The notes beneath the pieces were generated by a model, which made no database searches, was not told the DNA's origin, and saw only the letters and a program-made list of their open reading frames with translations. This document shows positions 35,267 through 46,945 of a stretch of DNA of 64,000 nucleotides, one piece after another. A program made the translations under genes and the position numbers. The DNA lies in assembly GCF_002288925.2 (NCBI RefSeq), contig NW_022098069.1, positions 72,221,660-72,285,659 of the forward strand. Reading direction: 5' to 3'. This DNA is from Delphinapterus leucas. Taxonomy: Eukaryota; Chordata; Mammalia; Artiodactyla; Monodontidae. Position 1 is the first letter of the stretch, and every line of letters begins with the position of its first letter.

Positions 35267-36160
35267 CTGCCGAAAAACTATGCAAAGACCAAGGACTGAA
35301 AACACCCTCTTTTCATCTGAAGTTACATACTGGTTTACATAGTTATAAACTGTAAAGCCCTCAAAAAATGCTTGGTGCATTACTGTTAAACATTTTGTCT
35401 ATTATTAAAGTCACTGTACCTAGGTTAAAAAAGTCAATCCTTTGGGAATTAAACTGGTGAAGTTCTCCCCAATACACAACTGCATATTATCTATGCCACA
35501 TGCTGTCTCTTCTCAGGGCTGGTAGAGTCCCAACAAATCCTCATGGTTGTTAATAGTGATATTTCATGGTAATATCGCGTTTCCCTCATCTCAACCTTCA
35601 CCAGAAGGTGGTGAGGAGAAATTCCTTTGTTGCTCTCCAGATTGTTCCAGGTATGCAAAGGGAAATTGGCTGCTATTTCCACAGGCCTATCCCAAAATTC
35701 ATGACAATGTGTAGCAAAAGGTGTCCTTTATATTACCGTATGAGTCCACCTATGAAATGTTCAAAAACAGGCAAAGGAAACCCATATCTTTTAGTGATGT
35801 ATACATAGATATTAAACTATTTTTAAAATAAAATGAGTTTTTACAGGAGTCAGTATAAGAGTTGGGATCCTAAAGACTTTTGAGGCTCTTCTAAGTATTT
35901 TTAACTTGGGTAGTATTTAGGGAGGTATTTTCTCTATAATTTTTCTTTTAAGTATATATATATGTTCCATGAAGTCTTCAATTTCTATGTTACATTTCAC
36001 AGTAAAAAAAGTAATAATGTGGAAAAAATATTACTTAATCACTATTTCTCTCTCAAATCCTACTTGCTAGAAAGATTAGACAATCTGTCTATGTGGACCC
36101 ATACTCTTTGTCCATGCTCCAACCACAAAACTCTCACCTTACACTGTAATTCATTCTCTT
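35267..36160. other. Unassigned DNA
   Basis: No gene or named repeat is recognised. Confidence 0.45.
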
Positions 36161-36270
36161 TTCATTAGACTGTGAGCTTCTCCTAGGAAATAATTCTATT
36201 TGGGCACCTTCCTAACTCAGCAGCCAAGGGCAGAGAATGGTATATTGTAGTCCCTAAACAATTGCATCCT
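36161..36270 (+). repeat. Probable L2 3' end fragment
   Basis: TCATTAGACTGTGAGCTTCT followed by a GGGCAGAGAATGG-like segment and CAATTGCATCC resembles the L2 plus-strand 3' UTR, close to its terminus. Short and decayed. Confidence 0.4.
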
Positions 36271-36324
36271 GTTAAGTACATTAGTCGACCAAGCAATCAT
36301 TCAGTTTAAAGGACACAGAGTGAT

Positions 36325-36480
36325 CACGGGTTAGTGGAAAGATTTGAGAGTCAATTCTTCCCACCACCTCTATCACAATTAACGCCAAATTCTGAGCAGC
36401 TTTTGGCAAGTTATTTATCTTCTGAGGCTAGCTTTTCTCACAAGTAAAATATATGTAGTAATGACTGCCTCATCAAGTCT
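36325..36480 (+). repeat. MIR fragment
   Basis: Follows MIR order: GGAAAGATTTGAGAGTCAAT, then a GCAGCTTTTGGCAAGTTATT block, TCTGAGGCTAGCTTTTCTCA and AGTAAAATATATGTAGTAAT. Decayed. Confidence 0.6.
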
Positions 36481-36924
36481 AGCATTTTCAAGTGACTGTA
36501 TAGTCACCCTATTTTTGAATGTTATTTTTTATCCATATCAGGACAATTTTGATGGTAAAGGGGACGACTGAAACAATTATAATATTTTGAAATATTTATT
36601 AAAATATTTAATATAGTTGTTTTACAATATAGTTATATTCAAAAACTATTTTTAAAATAAAAATTGTATGCATCCATGTACATTAAAGTAAAATTTTAAG
36701 ACCTATTTTTATTTTCTATCACAAAATAACGTAAGGAGAATACTTATCCCTTGTAATATATTTATTTATTTTAATAAGTTTCTTAGCCACCTATCTTTAA
36801 TCCTGTCACTAACATTATTTTGAAAATGCATTACTTCCTAGTAGGACAAGTGTCATTTTTATCAGATAATATGTATGCATTTTACTATAACTAATATTCA
36901 TTGGGCACTTAGTATTTTCTTTTG
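36481..36924. other. Unassigned AT-rich DNA
   Basis: Very AT-rich sequence (36560-36780) with no gene or repeat I can name. Confidence 0.45.
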
Positions 36925-37590
36925 ATGAAGGGTAATTTGCATACAGGAAATGTGCAAATATTAATTGTACAGCTCAATATGGACATATGTGTACACCATA
37001 TGTACCCTCCTCCACATCAAGATACAGAATATTTCCATCACTCTTTGCCTCTGTCTAGTCAATCTCCCTTTCAAACCAGAGTTAGACACTATTCTGATTT
37101 ATTTGCATCACCAGAGATTAGTGCTTTCTGTTCTTGGGCTTCATAACAATGGAATCATACTCTTTCATGTCTACATTTATGTACTCTTTTATGTTTGGCT
37201 CCGTTCACTCAGGATTATGTCTATGATATTTACCCAATTGTTACTTCTATCATTCACTCACCATTTTTTTAATTGCAGAGAGGAATTTCTATGTCTGATG
37301 TACCACATTTTTATTTTTACCCATTCTTTTGCTGATAGACACTTAGTTTGTTTGCAGTTTCAGCTCTTATGAATAAAGTTGTTATTTTGAAAATCTTTTG
37401 GGTAACATATCACACTCCCTCATTTCTCTTAGATATACACTCAGAATGGAATTGCTGGGTCATAGGGCAGGTATTTGTTTAACACTGTTAGAAACTACAA
37501 ACAATTTTTTACAAAGAGGTTGGATCATTTTATACTTCACAAACAATGTATGAGTGCCAGTTGCTCCACATTTTTCAAACAACTATGCTT
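36925..37590 (-). mobile_element. Old L1 (L1M-type) 3' region, antisense
   Basis: The plus strand shows the reverse of an old L1 3' end: TGTACAGCTCAATATGGACA, ATCAAGATACAGAATATTTC, GAATGGAATTGCTGGGTCAT, and an end near TGCCAGTTGCTCCACATTTT. A 135-codon plus-strand ORF across it (36965-37372) is an antisense frame of this repeat and not a gene. Confidence 0.75.
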
Positions 37591-39092
37591 ACCAAAATCA
37601 TATTTAGTCTGAATATTTATATAACAGTATTTATGCATTTTGACAAGTAGAGTTGTTTTTGACTGGTAGACTATTATAACTTGTTTGGCAAAAATTATGA
37701 ATTTTGTGCTCACCAAAACCAACTCCAAGTTTTCCAATTTAGTAAGAACATGATTTTTACTCTAATGCCATGCTCTGCCATATATGTATTTATATGATCA
37801 CTGCAAACACATATAATTTATACTAATGTTAAAACTTTAATTGAATTTTAATGGCATACACAATAATGTCAAATGTTTTACCTTCAGTAGAATGATACAG
37901 TAAAAGGAAAGCTTTAATTCTATGATTTGGAATGGGAAAAATTTGATTATTCTTTGAAATAATTATCTGATTTTCTATTGGAAGCACCTGATGATGCAGA
38001 CATAAAACTGTTTGCAAGTTCTTTTGTTAATAAGTGCACTGTTATTGAATCAATTTTTGTGCATCCATGTACACACAAAAAAACCAAACAGAAAATGAAT
38101 AAAACTAATTTGTAGAAAGTCACTTGATATACACCAAAAATCATGCAGACAGAATGCTATTTAAATATAGCTTCTGTAGCATGCCATGTCAAATTATTCT
38201 TATGACTGTCTAAAAGTAATTACTAACATTTAAAGTACTGGCTGATGCTTTTTCAGCACTACACTGATTTTTATGTTGTTTATTCAGCCCATATATTTGT
38301 TGATTAATGTCAGTGAATATTTTATCAAGTTATACAAATCATCACCAACTCCCTTGAAAAACTGAATTCTGACTATTAAGTTTTTCATTAAATGTGCACT
38401 TTTGATTTTGTGCATCTTATTATGGAAAGGGTGTATTAAGAAACGTTACTAAGTTTCATTATATATCATCACAAATACATATAATTCTAGGTCTACCTTA
38501 TTCAATATATAACTACACGACTATAGCTCAAAGTATTCTTTGTAAGCTCAACAGCAGAACTGCTGAACCCCCATTTATCACACCTATTTCATACATATTT
38601 AATACATATTTAATTTCATACATATTTAATCTATAATTTCTCATGTTTCCCAATCATTCTGATTACTGGCAAACTGACAGCTTCATGATCCCTTATGCAA
38701 TGGCACACACTCATACTCTCAGGAAATGCCTTTACACCATATTCTTTAGAAATTTAAAACTGAGTGTCATGGCAGCCCTGGTCCCCTTCATCTTGGATCT
38801 TTGGTGACTGTGGAGTGTACTGGCTTCTTCTCCCCAGGCATATGGATGGGCCCTTGCTCATGTTCCCCTACACCCTTCATATGATCCTCAGCCTCTAGAT
38901 TAGGGACTGTTTTAATGACCAGAAAGGCCTCACCATTGCTTTGACCCAGATAGTGTAACCCCATGCCGGGGGATTAAGGTATGTGCTGATGTCCATCCAG
39001 GCTGTCCCTTTCTCACCTTGGGTCACAGGGTACTAAAGGGCAACCAGGCCAGCTTCTAGTCTGGTTTCCAATCTTCCTACAGGAGTACAAAT
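37591..39092. other. Unassigned DNA, including a GC-richer block at 38760-39060
   Basis: No gene is supported. 38760-39060 has a different composition from its surroundings (for example ATGGCAGCCCTGGTCCCCTT) and could be a decayed retrocopy. In each frame it is interrupted, and I could not match it to a protein. The rest is AT-rich without a named repeat. Confidence 0.4.
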
Positions 39093-39170
39093 TCCATACA
39101 CACACTACTATATATAAGGTATATGACCAACAAGGACATACTGTATAGCACAGGGAACGCTAACGACATG
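39093..39170 (+). repeat. L1 3' UTR fragment
   Basis: ATATAAGGTATATGACCAAC followed by AAGGACATACTGTATAGCAC and AGGGAAC is a block common in cetartiodactyl L1 3' UTRs. Only this internal part is present. Confidence 0.5.
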
Positions 39171-39929
39171 TTAAAATAACTCTGTTTACTGCCCATGCAT
39201 GTCATATACTACCAGTCAAAACTATAACAGAAGCTCAAAGCACAGTTTGGGAGTTGCCAGGCTCATCCAAGTTTACTTTAATACAAATTAATACTTTATT
39301 AAAGCTGAAAAATTTAGGACAAATGATAAACCAAATACCAGGAAAGATGACTGGCAAAAATAGCTGTGACCAGGGCAAACATAGTTTTAAAGTTACCCTA
39401 TACATAGAGCATCTAGCATCTGCCTGGTAAAAAGCTAGTAGTGCTCTCTTTCTGTTTTCTATAGGTACATAAAATAGTCCTCATTAATGAAAACCTATGT
39501 TGACTAGCTCCCCTAGTGCGCCAGAGAAAAAGGTACTAGTATGTTAAATAACTTGCTTTAAAAAATATATTTTGAATTAATGTGACTAAGAAATGAAAAG
39601 TCTAAATAGCCAGTTTAATATCTGACCATTGTAATGGAATGGAGGGGTGGATGCATGCATGAACAGTCTTAGAGCCAGATTAAAAACTAATCACAGGTTG
39701 TTGCTCTGTTTGAAAATGGCCCAGATACAGCACATGAACTGTCCAGAATGGGAGGTCCATGAAGACTAGAGGTGGAATGATCTCTGGCAATTTTCAACAT
39801 GAGCCTGGACCACATAACCCTTTTCTGTTGAACAGAGCCACAAAGCAAAGTTTACCTTTTGCCAGAAGTTACACCCATTGGGAATATCATTCTGAATGTT
39901 CTAACGTTGCAAGGAATCTGTTGTATTTT
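39171..39929. other. Unassigned DNA
   Basis: No gene is recognised. It may include 3' UTR of the candidate retrocopy on the minus strand just to the right. Confidence 0.35.
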
Positions 39930-40665
39930 TTTTAAAGTTATTTTCAACTAGTCCTTCCAACCGGCCAAGGAGATCTGTGATGCATCAGAGCTTCCCCATC
40001 ATGTTCAGGATGTGCAGACAGCTCTCCACAAATCTTTGGCAGCAGCCTGTGAATCTGTGCTGAAGGGGGGTTTGTTGTATAAGTAGGTGTCTCTTTATAT
40101 TTGTTGTTGTCTCTCCAAATACTCAGTTTGCAGCAGCATCTGCTATCTCAGCCCAGACAGTCCAAACAGATGTGCCATTACCTCATGTGATGAGCAAGCC
40201 CCTTGAACAAAGTGTTGTTCCTCCTTGGCAGGTAGTCCTAGACGCTTTGTTTAAACCCAGTTGTAAAAATAGCCTGAATCCACCAGGGAATGGGAACTAA
40301 TGAGAGGCAATTTCTCTGCAAACTTGGTGAGGTGGATAATGGACTCCTTCTGAGTCCCCAGTTTTATTAGTATTTCCATTTCAGCAAAATGTGCTTTTGA
40401 CACAGCTTTCAAATTATCACTGAATTTATCAAGCCCATTTTACTTGATGTTAATGCTCTTGGTGAAGCAGATCAGGAGATGATGACTTCAACGTTTCTAA
40501 ATACATAGTAAGGGTGAAGCGTGAGCATTCAAACTGTGGTGTCTTCAGCTCCGTGTCCTGTTGCATAAAGTAAGCAAGCAAGCAAGCAGGGCCCCAGACA
40601 CATGCACTGGTCACAGGAAGCAACTTGACACTAAAGGTGCTGCGTTGCTCATAGAATTCTGCGCC
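39930..40665 (-). pseudogene. Candidate retrocopy of an unidentified gene
   Basis: On the minus strand a 60-codon open stretch, 40433 down to 40251, reads like real protein: FSDNLKAVSKAHFAEMEILI, then KLGTQKESIIHLTKFAEKLP, then SHSLVDSGYFYNW, ending in TAA. The upstream frame in the same direction is broken by a TAA seven bases before the stretch, and the downstream frame carries LGLPAKEEQHFVQGACSSHE before more stops. Local GC is higher than around it, and the block ends on the minus strand in a short A-run near 39930. I do not recognise the parent gene. It could also be an unrelated repeat with chance open frames. Confidence 0.35.
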
Positions 40666-41599
40666 TCATGCCAGAGAAGGGCATGGTAAACAAGCACAAT
40701 GACAGATTTTCACTTGTACTAACTGTTGAAGAAATAATCTATTACCACCATGTTTTCTCCTATCTGGGTGTGAGCCTTTCTCACAAAGTTCCTCAGTATA
40801 CTAGGAAGATAAACCTATTGGCTCATCCTTTCGAAGGCGGGGTAGTTGGACTTGGGCATTATGAGAAGATGGTTTACTCTCGGTAGGCAAGGTATTTGTG
40901 GCTTTATATGCACTTTCTCATGTAAATTTTATACAACCTAAGTTATATATTAGTTTCTGAAGTTTACTGATGTGAAAACTGATATTAAGCATCATCTACA
41001 AGTTCACATATAGAAATTGGCAGAGAAATATTAAAACTCGGTTATATCTCATTCCAAGTTATATTTTCTTTCTCCTGAGCCAAGCAAATAACTTTTGGCA
41101 TATTACTTACAAACTGAGCTTCAGTTTTGTGTCTCCATAAACTGGCTATTTTATAGACTGAAAGAAAATGCAAACACACACAAACACACGCACACACAAA
41201 TGCAGAAACCACAGGCTGACACTCATGCATATGTTCATATTGCATATTATAGAGTCCAGAGCATAAGTGATCAATACATGGTACTTGACTTCCTTTTTAT
41301 AATATTTGGCAAGTGTTAATAACTATTAACTGCTTAACACTTATCCATCCTAAGGGTTATCTGAACTTAAAGTGGCCTAGAACGAGCATTATTCACCCTA
41401 AATGATACCTTAATGATGGTCTCTCTGAACACTTGATAATTGAGTGCATAAGTTTTTTGGAATAGGAATGCTTCCCTCTACAGGGCCAATAGGATACATC
41501 ACCACAATGGCCTTCACACTGACAGAGCACCAACAAGGGCCTTACACACTGAGGCTCATTCTGGATGTGTTAATGGAGGCTGCCTCAGGTCGATGATAC
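40666..41599. other. Unassigned DNA
   Basis: No gene or named repeat other than the CA run listed at 41171-41199. Confidence 0.4.
41171..41199. repeat. Impure (CA)n microsatellite
   Basis: CAAACACACACAAACACACG and CACACACAAA. Short and interrupted by A-runs and a CG. Confidence 0.85.
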
Positions 41600-41835
41600 A
41601 GTAGATAACTTATTTTCTGCTTTGTTTGTCTAGCATGGTGATTTTGATCATGCGCTCCAAAGCAATTTAGGTGCTGTATAATCTTGAAAAAGTTATTTAA
41701 CCATGCTAACTCAAAGCTCCTCCTTTTTAAATAGATGAAATAATTATTTGCCCATATTAAATGTCTAACATAACAGTACCTCAAAAATAATAAGTATTCA
41801 ATAAATGTTTGCTACTACCTTTGTTTACTAATTCT
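41600..41835 (+). repeat. MIR SINE
   Basis: In MIR order: a TTGATCATGCGCTCC block, GTATAATCTTGAAAAAGTTA, TTTAACCATGCTAACTCAAA, ATAGATGAAATAATTATT, and the tail GTATTCAATAAATGTTTGCT. A good match to MIR architecture. Confidence 0.75.
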
Positions 41836-43152
41836 ATTATCACTACTACTAATGATATAACTATTATTTTGATTTCAATGATAGTTCTTCCTCTTACAGC
41901 TGTGAAAATTTCAAAGCAGATCAAATATTTATAATAATTAACTAAACACTGCCTAAAAAAGACAGAAATAAATTTTTTTTACAGCAAGAAATTGAGACAT
42001 ATAATGTTATGTCTGCTTATACTGTTTTAAAATTATATATCCTGTGGAAAAAGGCAGGGTCAAAGGCTAAACACTGTTGGAAGCAACAGATAAAAATCAC
42101 ATCATAGCACATATATTCAAGAGTGAGAATCTTTTAAATTAAAGTTATTATATGTGGGGATTTTCCCCTTCAGTTGTCCTGTTTCATAGAGGGAAAGGAA
42201 AGAGTAAGGGAGGAAGGAGAGAAAGAAGTAGAGAAAGGAGGAAAAAAAATCTGTAAATAAACTTCTCTTTACTTCATATTTCTTTGATGTTTGCTTGACA
42301 ATGTGTTCTGAATGATTTGCAGCTGAGTTTTCTAGAACTTTAGAATTGGAAGGTGTCTGAATAATAATACATTTCAAGACAGTTTTTTTGTGAAAATATG
42401 ACACAACTGAAGCTTAAGGAACTAATTGATTAGCCAAAGGTATTTGTTTAGGGGACGGGAAAGAGAAAGAGACATTTATCAGGCTGAAGACATTTGGGGT
42501 GAGTCTAATTTTTTAGATGACTTTCAAAGCCATATGCGGATTTTTGTGTCTTCATTATCAGAGCAAAGAGTGACATGCATAGCCAGTTTAAATGTAAATT
42601 GTCATACAGACACTGTTGAGATCATTGGAGTTCAACTGAAAAAAATACAGGGTTTTGGGGTTTTTTTTCAGATTAAGATAATAGGATACTTATCCCTGCC
42701 AATAATTCCATTCAGTGCAGAGACTAGCGCGAAACCAATGTTTTGGGTTTTGTTTTACAACATCTCTGGGGCAGGTTTTTTTCCATATACAATAATTTAA
42801 AATATTGTCAAAATTTGTCAGGGGCCAGCAGACAATTTCACACATCAAAAAGATTTTTTACTTAAAGCATTTTCCCCAGCTGAATATACCCAGTTATCCC
42901 TTTTCTAGCCACAGTGGTATGCAGATTTATGGACATGGAGCATAATCACAATGTTTATAAAATGACTGTGTTCAATGAAGCATATCATACAAAGCACCTG
43001 TTTTTCTTCATTGTGGTATGCAAAGTCTGCCATCCCCCTCAGAAATAAATAAGAGAAAAAGAATTGACCAATAATATGTTTTTTTACAAAGAATCCTAAT
43101 ATAAAGAAATGGTTTTACCAAGATCTATTTCATGAAGACTTTTTAAGTTGAT
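41836..43152. other. Unassigned DNA
   Basis: No gene is recognised. A 124-codon plus-strand ORF at 42426-42800 starts in a GA-rich stretch (GAAAGAGAAAGAGACATTTA) and shows no domain. I treat it as chance. Confidence 0.4.
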
Positions 43153-43719
43153 TTTTTAAAATTTTATTTATTTTTTTATACAGCAGGTTCTTATTAGTCA
43201 TCAATTTTGTATACATCAGTGTATACATGTGAGTCCCAATCACCCATTCATCACACCACCACCACCACCCCCTGCCGCTTTCCCCCCTTGGTGTACATAC
43301 GTTTGTTCTCTACATCTGTGTCTCAATTTCAGCCCTGAAAACCAGTTCATCTGTACCATTTTTCTAGGTTCCACATATATGTGTTAATATACGATATTTC
43401 TTTTTCTCCTTCTGACTTACTTCACTCTGTATGACAGTCTCTAGATCCATCCACGTCTCAACAAATGACCCAATTTCGTTCCTTTTTATGGCTGAGTAAT
43501 ATTCCATTGTACATATGTACCACCACTTCTTTATCCATTCGTCTGTCGATGGGCATTTAGGTTGCTTTCATGACCTGGATATTGTAAATAGGGCTGCAAT
43601 GAAGGATATTGTAAATACAGCTGCAATGAACATTGGGGTGCATGTGTCTTTTTGAATTATGGTTTTCTCTGAGTATATGCCCAGTAGTGGAATTGCTGGG
43701 GCATATGGTAATTCTATTC

Positions 43720-44376
43720 TTAGTTTTTAAGGAACCTCCATACTGTTCTCCATAGTGGCTGTATCAATTTACATTCCCACCAACAGTGCAAGAGGGTTCC
43801 CTTTTCTCCACACCCTCTCCAGCATTTCCTGTTTGTAGATTTTCTGATGATGCCCATTCTAACTGGTGTGAGGTGGTGATACTTCACTGTAGTTTTGATT
43901 TGCATTTCTCTAATAATTAGTGATGTTGAGCAGCTTTTCATGTGCTTCTTGGCCATCTGTATGTCTTCTTTGGAGAAATGTCTATTTAGGTCTTCTGCCC
44001 ATTTTTGGATTGGGCTGTTTGTTTTTTTTAATATTGAACTGTATGAGCTGTTTATATATTTGGAGATTAATCTTTTGTCCGTTGATTTGTCTGCAAATAT
44101 TTTCTCCCATTCTGAGGGTTGTCTTTTGGTCTTGTTTATGGTTTCCTTTGCTGTGCAAAAGCTTTGAAGTTTCATTAGGTCCCATTTGTTTATTTTTGTT
44201 TTTATTTCCATTACTCTAGGAGGTGGATCAAAAAAGATCTTGCTGTGATTTATGTCAAAGAGTGTTCTTCTTATGTTTTCCTCTAAGAGTTTTATAGTGT
44301 CTGGTCTTACATTTAGGTCTTGAATACATTTTGAGTTTATTTTCCTGTATGGTGATACAGAGTGTTCTAATTTCAT
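43720..44376 (-). pseudogene. L1 ORF2 remnant, C-terminal segment
   Basis: A 218-codon open frame covering the post-RT region, with [40 protein letters not shown] and the C-terminal cluster [18 protein letters not shown], then VWRFLKN and a TAA where ORF2 should continue. An H-H repeat ([10 protein letters not shown]) suggests a small slip. The next upstream frame, 44383-44715, is out of phase with it. Confidence 0.93.
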
Positions 44377-44382
44377 TCTTTT

Positions 44383-44715
44383 TCATGTAGCTGTCCAGTT
44401 TTCCCAGCACCACTTACTGAAGAGACTGTCTTTTCTCCACTGTATATCCTTGCCTCCTTCGTCATAGATTAGTTGACCACAGGTGCATGGGTTTATCTCT
44501 GGGCTCTCTATCTTGTTCCATTGATCTATGTTTCTGTTTTTGTGCCAGTACCATATTGTCTTGATTACTGTAGCTTTGTAGTATAGTCTGAAGTCTGGGA
44601 GTCTGTTTCCTCCAGCTCCATTTTTTTCCCTCAAGACTGCTTTTTCTATTCGGGGTCTTTTGTGTCTCCATACATATTTTAAGATTTTTTGTTCTAGTTC
44701 CATAAAAAATGCCAT
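44383..44715 (-). pseudogene. L1 ORF2 remnant, thumb/connection segment
   Basis: A 110-codon frame with [20 protein letters not shown] and [20 protein letters not shown], the segment following the L1 RT fingers and palm. It ends in a stop after CWENWTAT. Frameshifts at both ends separate it from neighbouring ORF2 parts. Confidence 0.92.
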
Positions 44716-44914
44716 TGGTAATTTGATAGGGATTCATTGAATCTGTAGATTGCTTTGGGTAGTAAAGTCATTTTCACAGTATTGATTCTTCCAATCGAAA
44801 AACATGGTGTATCTCTCCATCTGTTGGTATTACCTTTAATTTCGTTTATCAGTGTCTTATAGTTTTCTGCATATAGGTTTTTTGTCTCCCTAGGTAGGTT
44901 TATTCCTAGGTATT

Positions 44915-45523
44915 TTATTCTTTTTGTTGCAATGGAAATGGGAGTGTTTCCTTAATTTGTCTTTCAGATTTTTCATCATTAGTGTATAGGAAAGCAAGAG
45001 ATTTCTGTGCATTAATTTTGTATCCTGCAACTTTACCAAATTCCTTGATTAGCTCTAGCAGTTTTCTGGTGGCATCTTTAGGATTCTCTATGTATAGTAT
45101 CATGTCATCTGCAAACAGTGACAGTTTTACTTCTTCTTTTCCAATTTGTATTCTTTTTATTTCTTTTTCTTCTCTGATTGCCATGGCTAGGACTTCCAAA
45201 AGTATGCTGAATAATAGTGGTAAGAGTGGACATCCTTGTCTCGTTCCTGATCTTAGAGGAAATGCTTTCAGTTTTTCACCATTGAGAATGATGTTTGCTG
45301 TGGATTTGTCATATATGGCCCTAATTATGTTGAGGTAGGTTCCCTCTATGCCCACTTTCTGGAGAGTTTTTATCATAAATGGGTGTTGAATTTTGTCAAA
45401 AGCTTTTTCTGCATCTATTGAGGTGATCATATGGTTTTTCTTCTTCAGTTTGTTAATATGGTGTATCACATTGATTGATTCGCATATATTGAAGAATCCT
45501 TGCATCCCTGGGATAAATCCCAC
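44915..45523 (-). pseudogene. L1 ORF2 remnant, reverse transcriptase palm
   Basis: A 202-codon frame beginning [20 protein letters not shown]. It carries the RT motif A ([12 protein letters not shown]), a [12 protein letters not shown] stretch and the metal-binding motif C FADD at 45104-45115. All catalytic aspartates are kept. It ends with a shift after [12 protein letters not shown]. Upstream ORF2 sequence is beyond the gap. Confidence 0.95.
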
Positions 45524-45547
45524 TTGATCATGGTGTATGATTCTTTT
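45326..45547. repeat. Left flank of assembly gap, repeated on the right side
   Basis: This stretch matches 45648-45869 at an offset of 322 bp with two mismatches seen (45328/45650 and 45542/45864). Both copies are the same piece of L1 ORF2. The most economical reading is overlapping contig ends that were joined with a standard 100-N spacer. Confidence 0.95.
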
Positions 45548-45647
45548 NNNNNNNNNNNNNNNNNNNNNNNNNNNNNNNNNNNNNNNNNNNNNNNNNNNNN
45601 NNNNNNNNNNNNNNNNNNNNNNNNNNNNNNNNNNNNNNNNNNNNNNN
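45548..45647. other. Assembly gap, exactly 100 Ns
   Basis: The size is the conventional placeholder for a gap of unknown length. The flanking sequence overlaps (see neighbours), so no missing DNA need exist. Confidence 0.99.
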
Positions 45648-45869
45648 TACGTTGAGGTAGGTTCCCTCTATGCCCACTTTCTGGAGAGTTTTTATCATAA
45701 ATGGGTGTTGAATTTTGTCAAAAGCTTTTTCTGCATCTATTGAGGTGATCATATGGTTTTTCTTCTTCAGTTTGTTAATATGGTGTATCACATTGATTGA
45801 TTCGCATATATTGAAGAATCCTTGCATCCCTGGGATAAATCCCACTTGATCATGGTGTATGATCCTTTT
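45648..45869. repeat. Right flank of assembly gap, copy of the left flank
   Basis: Near-identical to 45326-45547. Past 45869 the right copy goes on into AATGTGTTGTTAGATTCTGT, which is the expected next ORF2 sequence and is missing from the left copy. Confidence 0.95.
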
Positions 45870-46044
45870 AATGTGTTGTTAGATTCTGTTTTCTAGTATT
45901 TTTTTGAGGATTTTTGCCTCTATATTCATCAGTGAAATTGGTCTGTAATTTTCTTTTTTTGTAGTATCTTTGTCTGGTTTTGGTATCAGGGTGATGGTGG
46001 CCTCATAGAATGAGTTTGGGAGTGTTCCTTCCTCTGCAATTTTT

Positions 46045-46480
46045 GCATTTACATTACCTCCCTATAATTACAAGTAGAGTTATAAAGGTGAGGAACTTGT
46101 CATCTCATAAATAGAGCATTTTGTCACTCAGATTTCAGTACACAAGACTCAAGACTGATAGCTTGTACTTTTGTTCATAAGCTTTTACCCTGATGCAATA
46201 ATGAAAACATATTTATTTAATGTATGTATTCATATTTGTATAAACACAATACCCTCCTTCCTCTAAGTATAACAGAGAATTTCAAAACTTAGTTTGGTCA
46301 TGGATCTTGCTCATTATGAGCAAAAATTAAAAAGCCAAAACTTGCATTCAGTTCAAAACAAAAATGTAAAACATTTAACATTAACTGATCTGTGTCATCT
46401 TATTTAAGAAATTTAAAAGGAAAACGTAGATTAAATAAGCAAAAAGAATAAACATGATAGGAATAAAAAAAAAAAAGAGG
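46045..46480. other. Unassigned AT-rich DNA
   Basis: AT-rich sequence between the L1 and the first SINE. No gene is seen. Confidence 0.45.
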
Positions 46481-46683
46481 GCTTCCCTGGTGGCACAGTG
46501 GTTGAGAGTCTGCCTGCTGATGCAGGGGACATGGGTTCGTGCCCCAGTCCAGGAAGATCCCACATGCCGCGGAGCAGCTGGGCCCGTGAGCCATGGCCAC
46601 TGAGCCTGCGCGTCCAGAGCCTGTGCTCCGCAACGGGAGAGGCCACAACAGTGAGAGGCCCGCGTACCACAAAAAAAAAAAAA
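46481..46683 (+). mobile_element. CHR-type tRNA-derived SINE (first of a pair)
   Basis: Full-length: GCTTCCCTGGTGGCACAGTG head, B-box-like GGGTTCGTGCCCC, body ending GCGTACCAC and an A-tail. The insertion site is A-rich (A12 before the element), so the target duplication cannot be delimited. It starts 259 bp upstream of a second SINE in the same orientation. Confidence 0.94.
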
Positions 46684-46739
46684 GAATGAGAGACTGTTGA
46701 GGAAATTTAAATGCTATAGTCAAAATTAAGAAAGGGAGG

Positions 46740-46945
46740 GCTTCCCTGGTGGCACAGTGGTTGAGGGTCTGCCTGCCGATGCAGGGGACACGGGTTTGTG
46801 CCCCAGTCCAGGAAGATCCCACGTGCCGCGCGAGAGGCTGGGCCCGTGGGCCATGGCCGCTGAACCTCTGCATCTGGAGCCTGTGCTCCACAGCGGGAGA
46901 GGCCACAGCAGTTAGAGGCCCATGTACCGCAAAAAAAAAAAAAAA
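46740..46945 (+). mobile_element. CHR-type tRNA-derived SINE (second of a pair)
   Basis: Full-length copy with its own perfect 16-bp target duplication, AAAATTAAGAAAGGGA, at 46722-46737 and 46946-46961. It is therefore an independent insertion and not a tandem duplication of the first SINE. It is slightly more diverged (CATGTACCGC end, GTTAGAGGCC). ORFs of 60-202 codons on both strands across the two SINEs are artefacts of their GC-rich bodies. Confidence 0.96.

Larger units (their letters stand above)
43153..46044 (-). mobile_element. L1 LINE, antisense, 5' truncated, containing an assembly gap
   Basis: Read on the minus strand it enters ORF2 near 46044 (AATTGCAGAGGAAGGAACAC), passes the RT and C-terminal regions, and ends in a 3' UTR of a second type near 43153. 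That 3' UTR has GGTGTACACCAAGGGGGG-like and TTACACACTAATAGGT-like blocks, also seen in the fragment at 48232-48470. Its terminal tail is A/T-rich. Of the elements here it is less decayed than the one at 15.8 kb. A 100-N gap splits it and the flanks repeat, so the true element is probably about 320 bp shorter than shown. Confidence 0.93.

Noticed and set aside
36965..37372. 135-codon plus-strand ORF
   Set aside because: Antisense frame through an old L1 3' region.
42426..42800. 124-codon plus-strand ORF
   Set aside because: No domain, no splice or promoter context, and it starts in a GA-rich low-complexity run. Consistent with chance.
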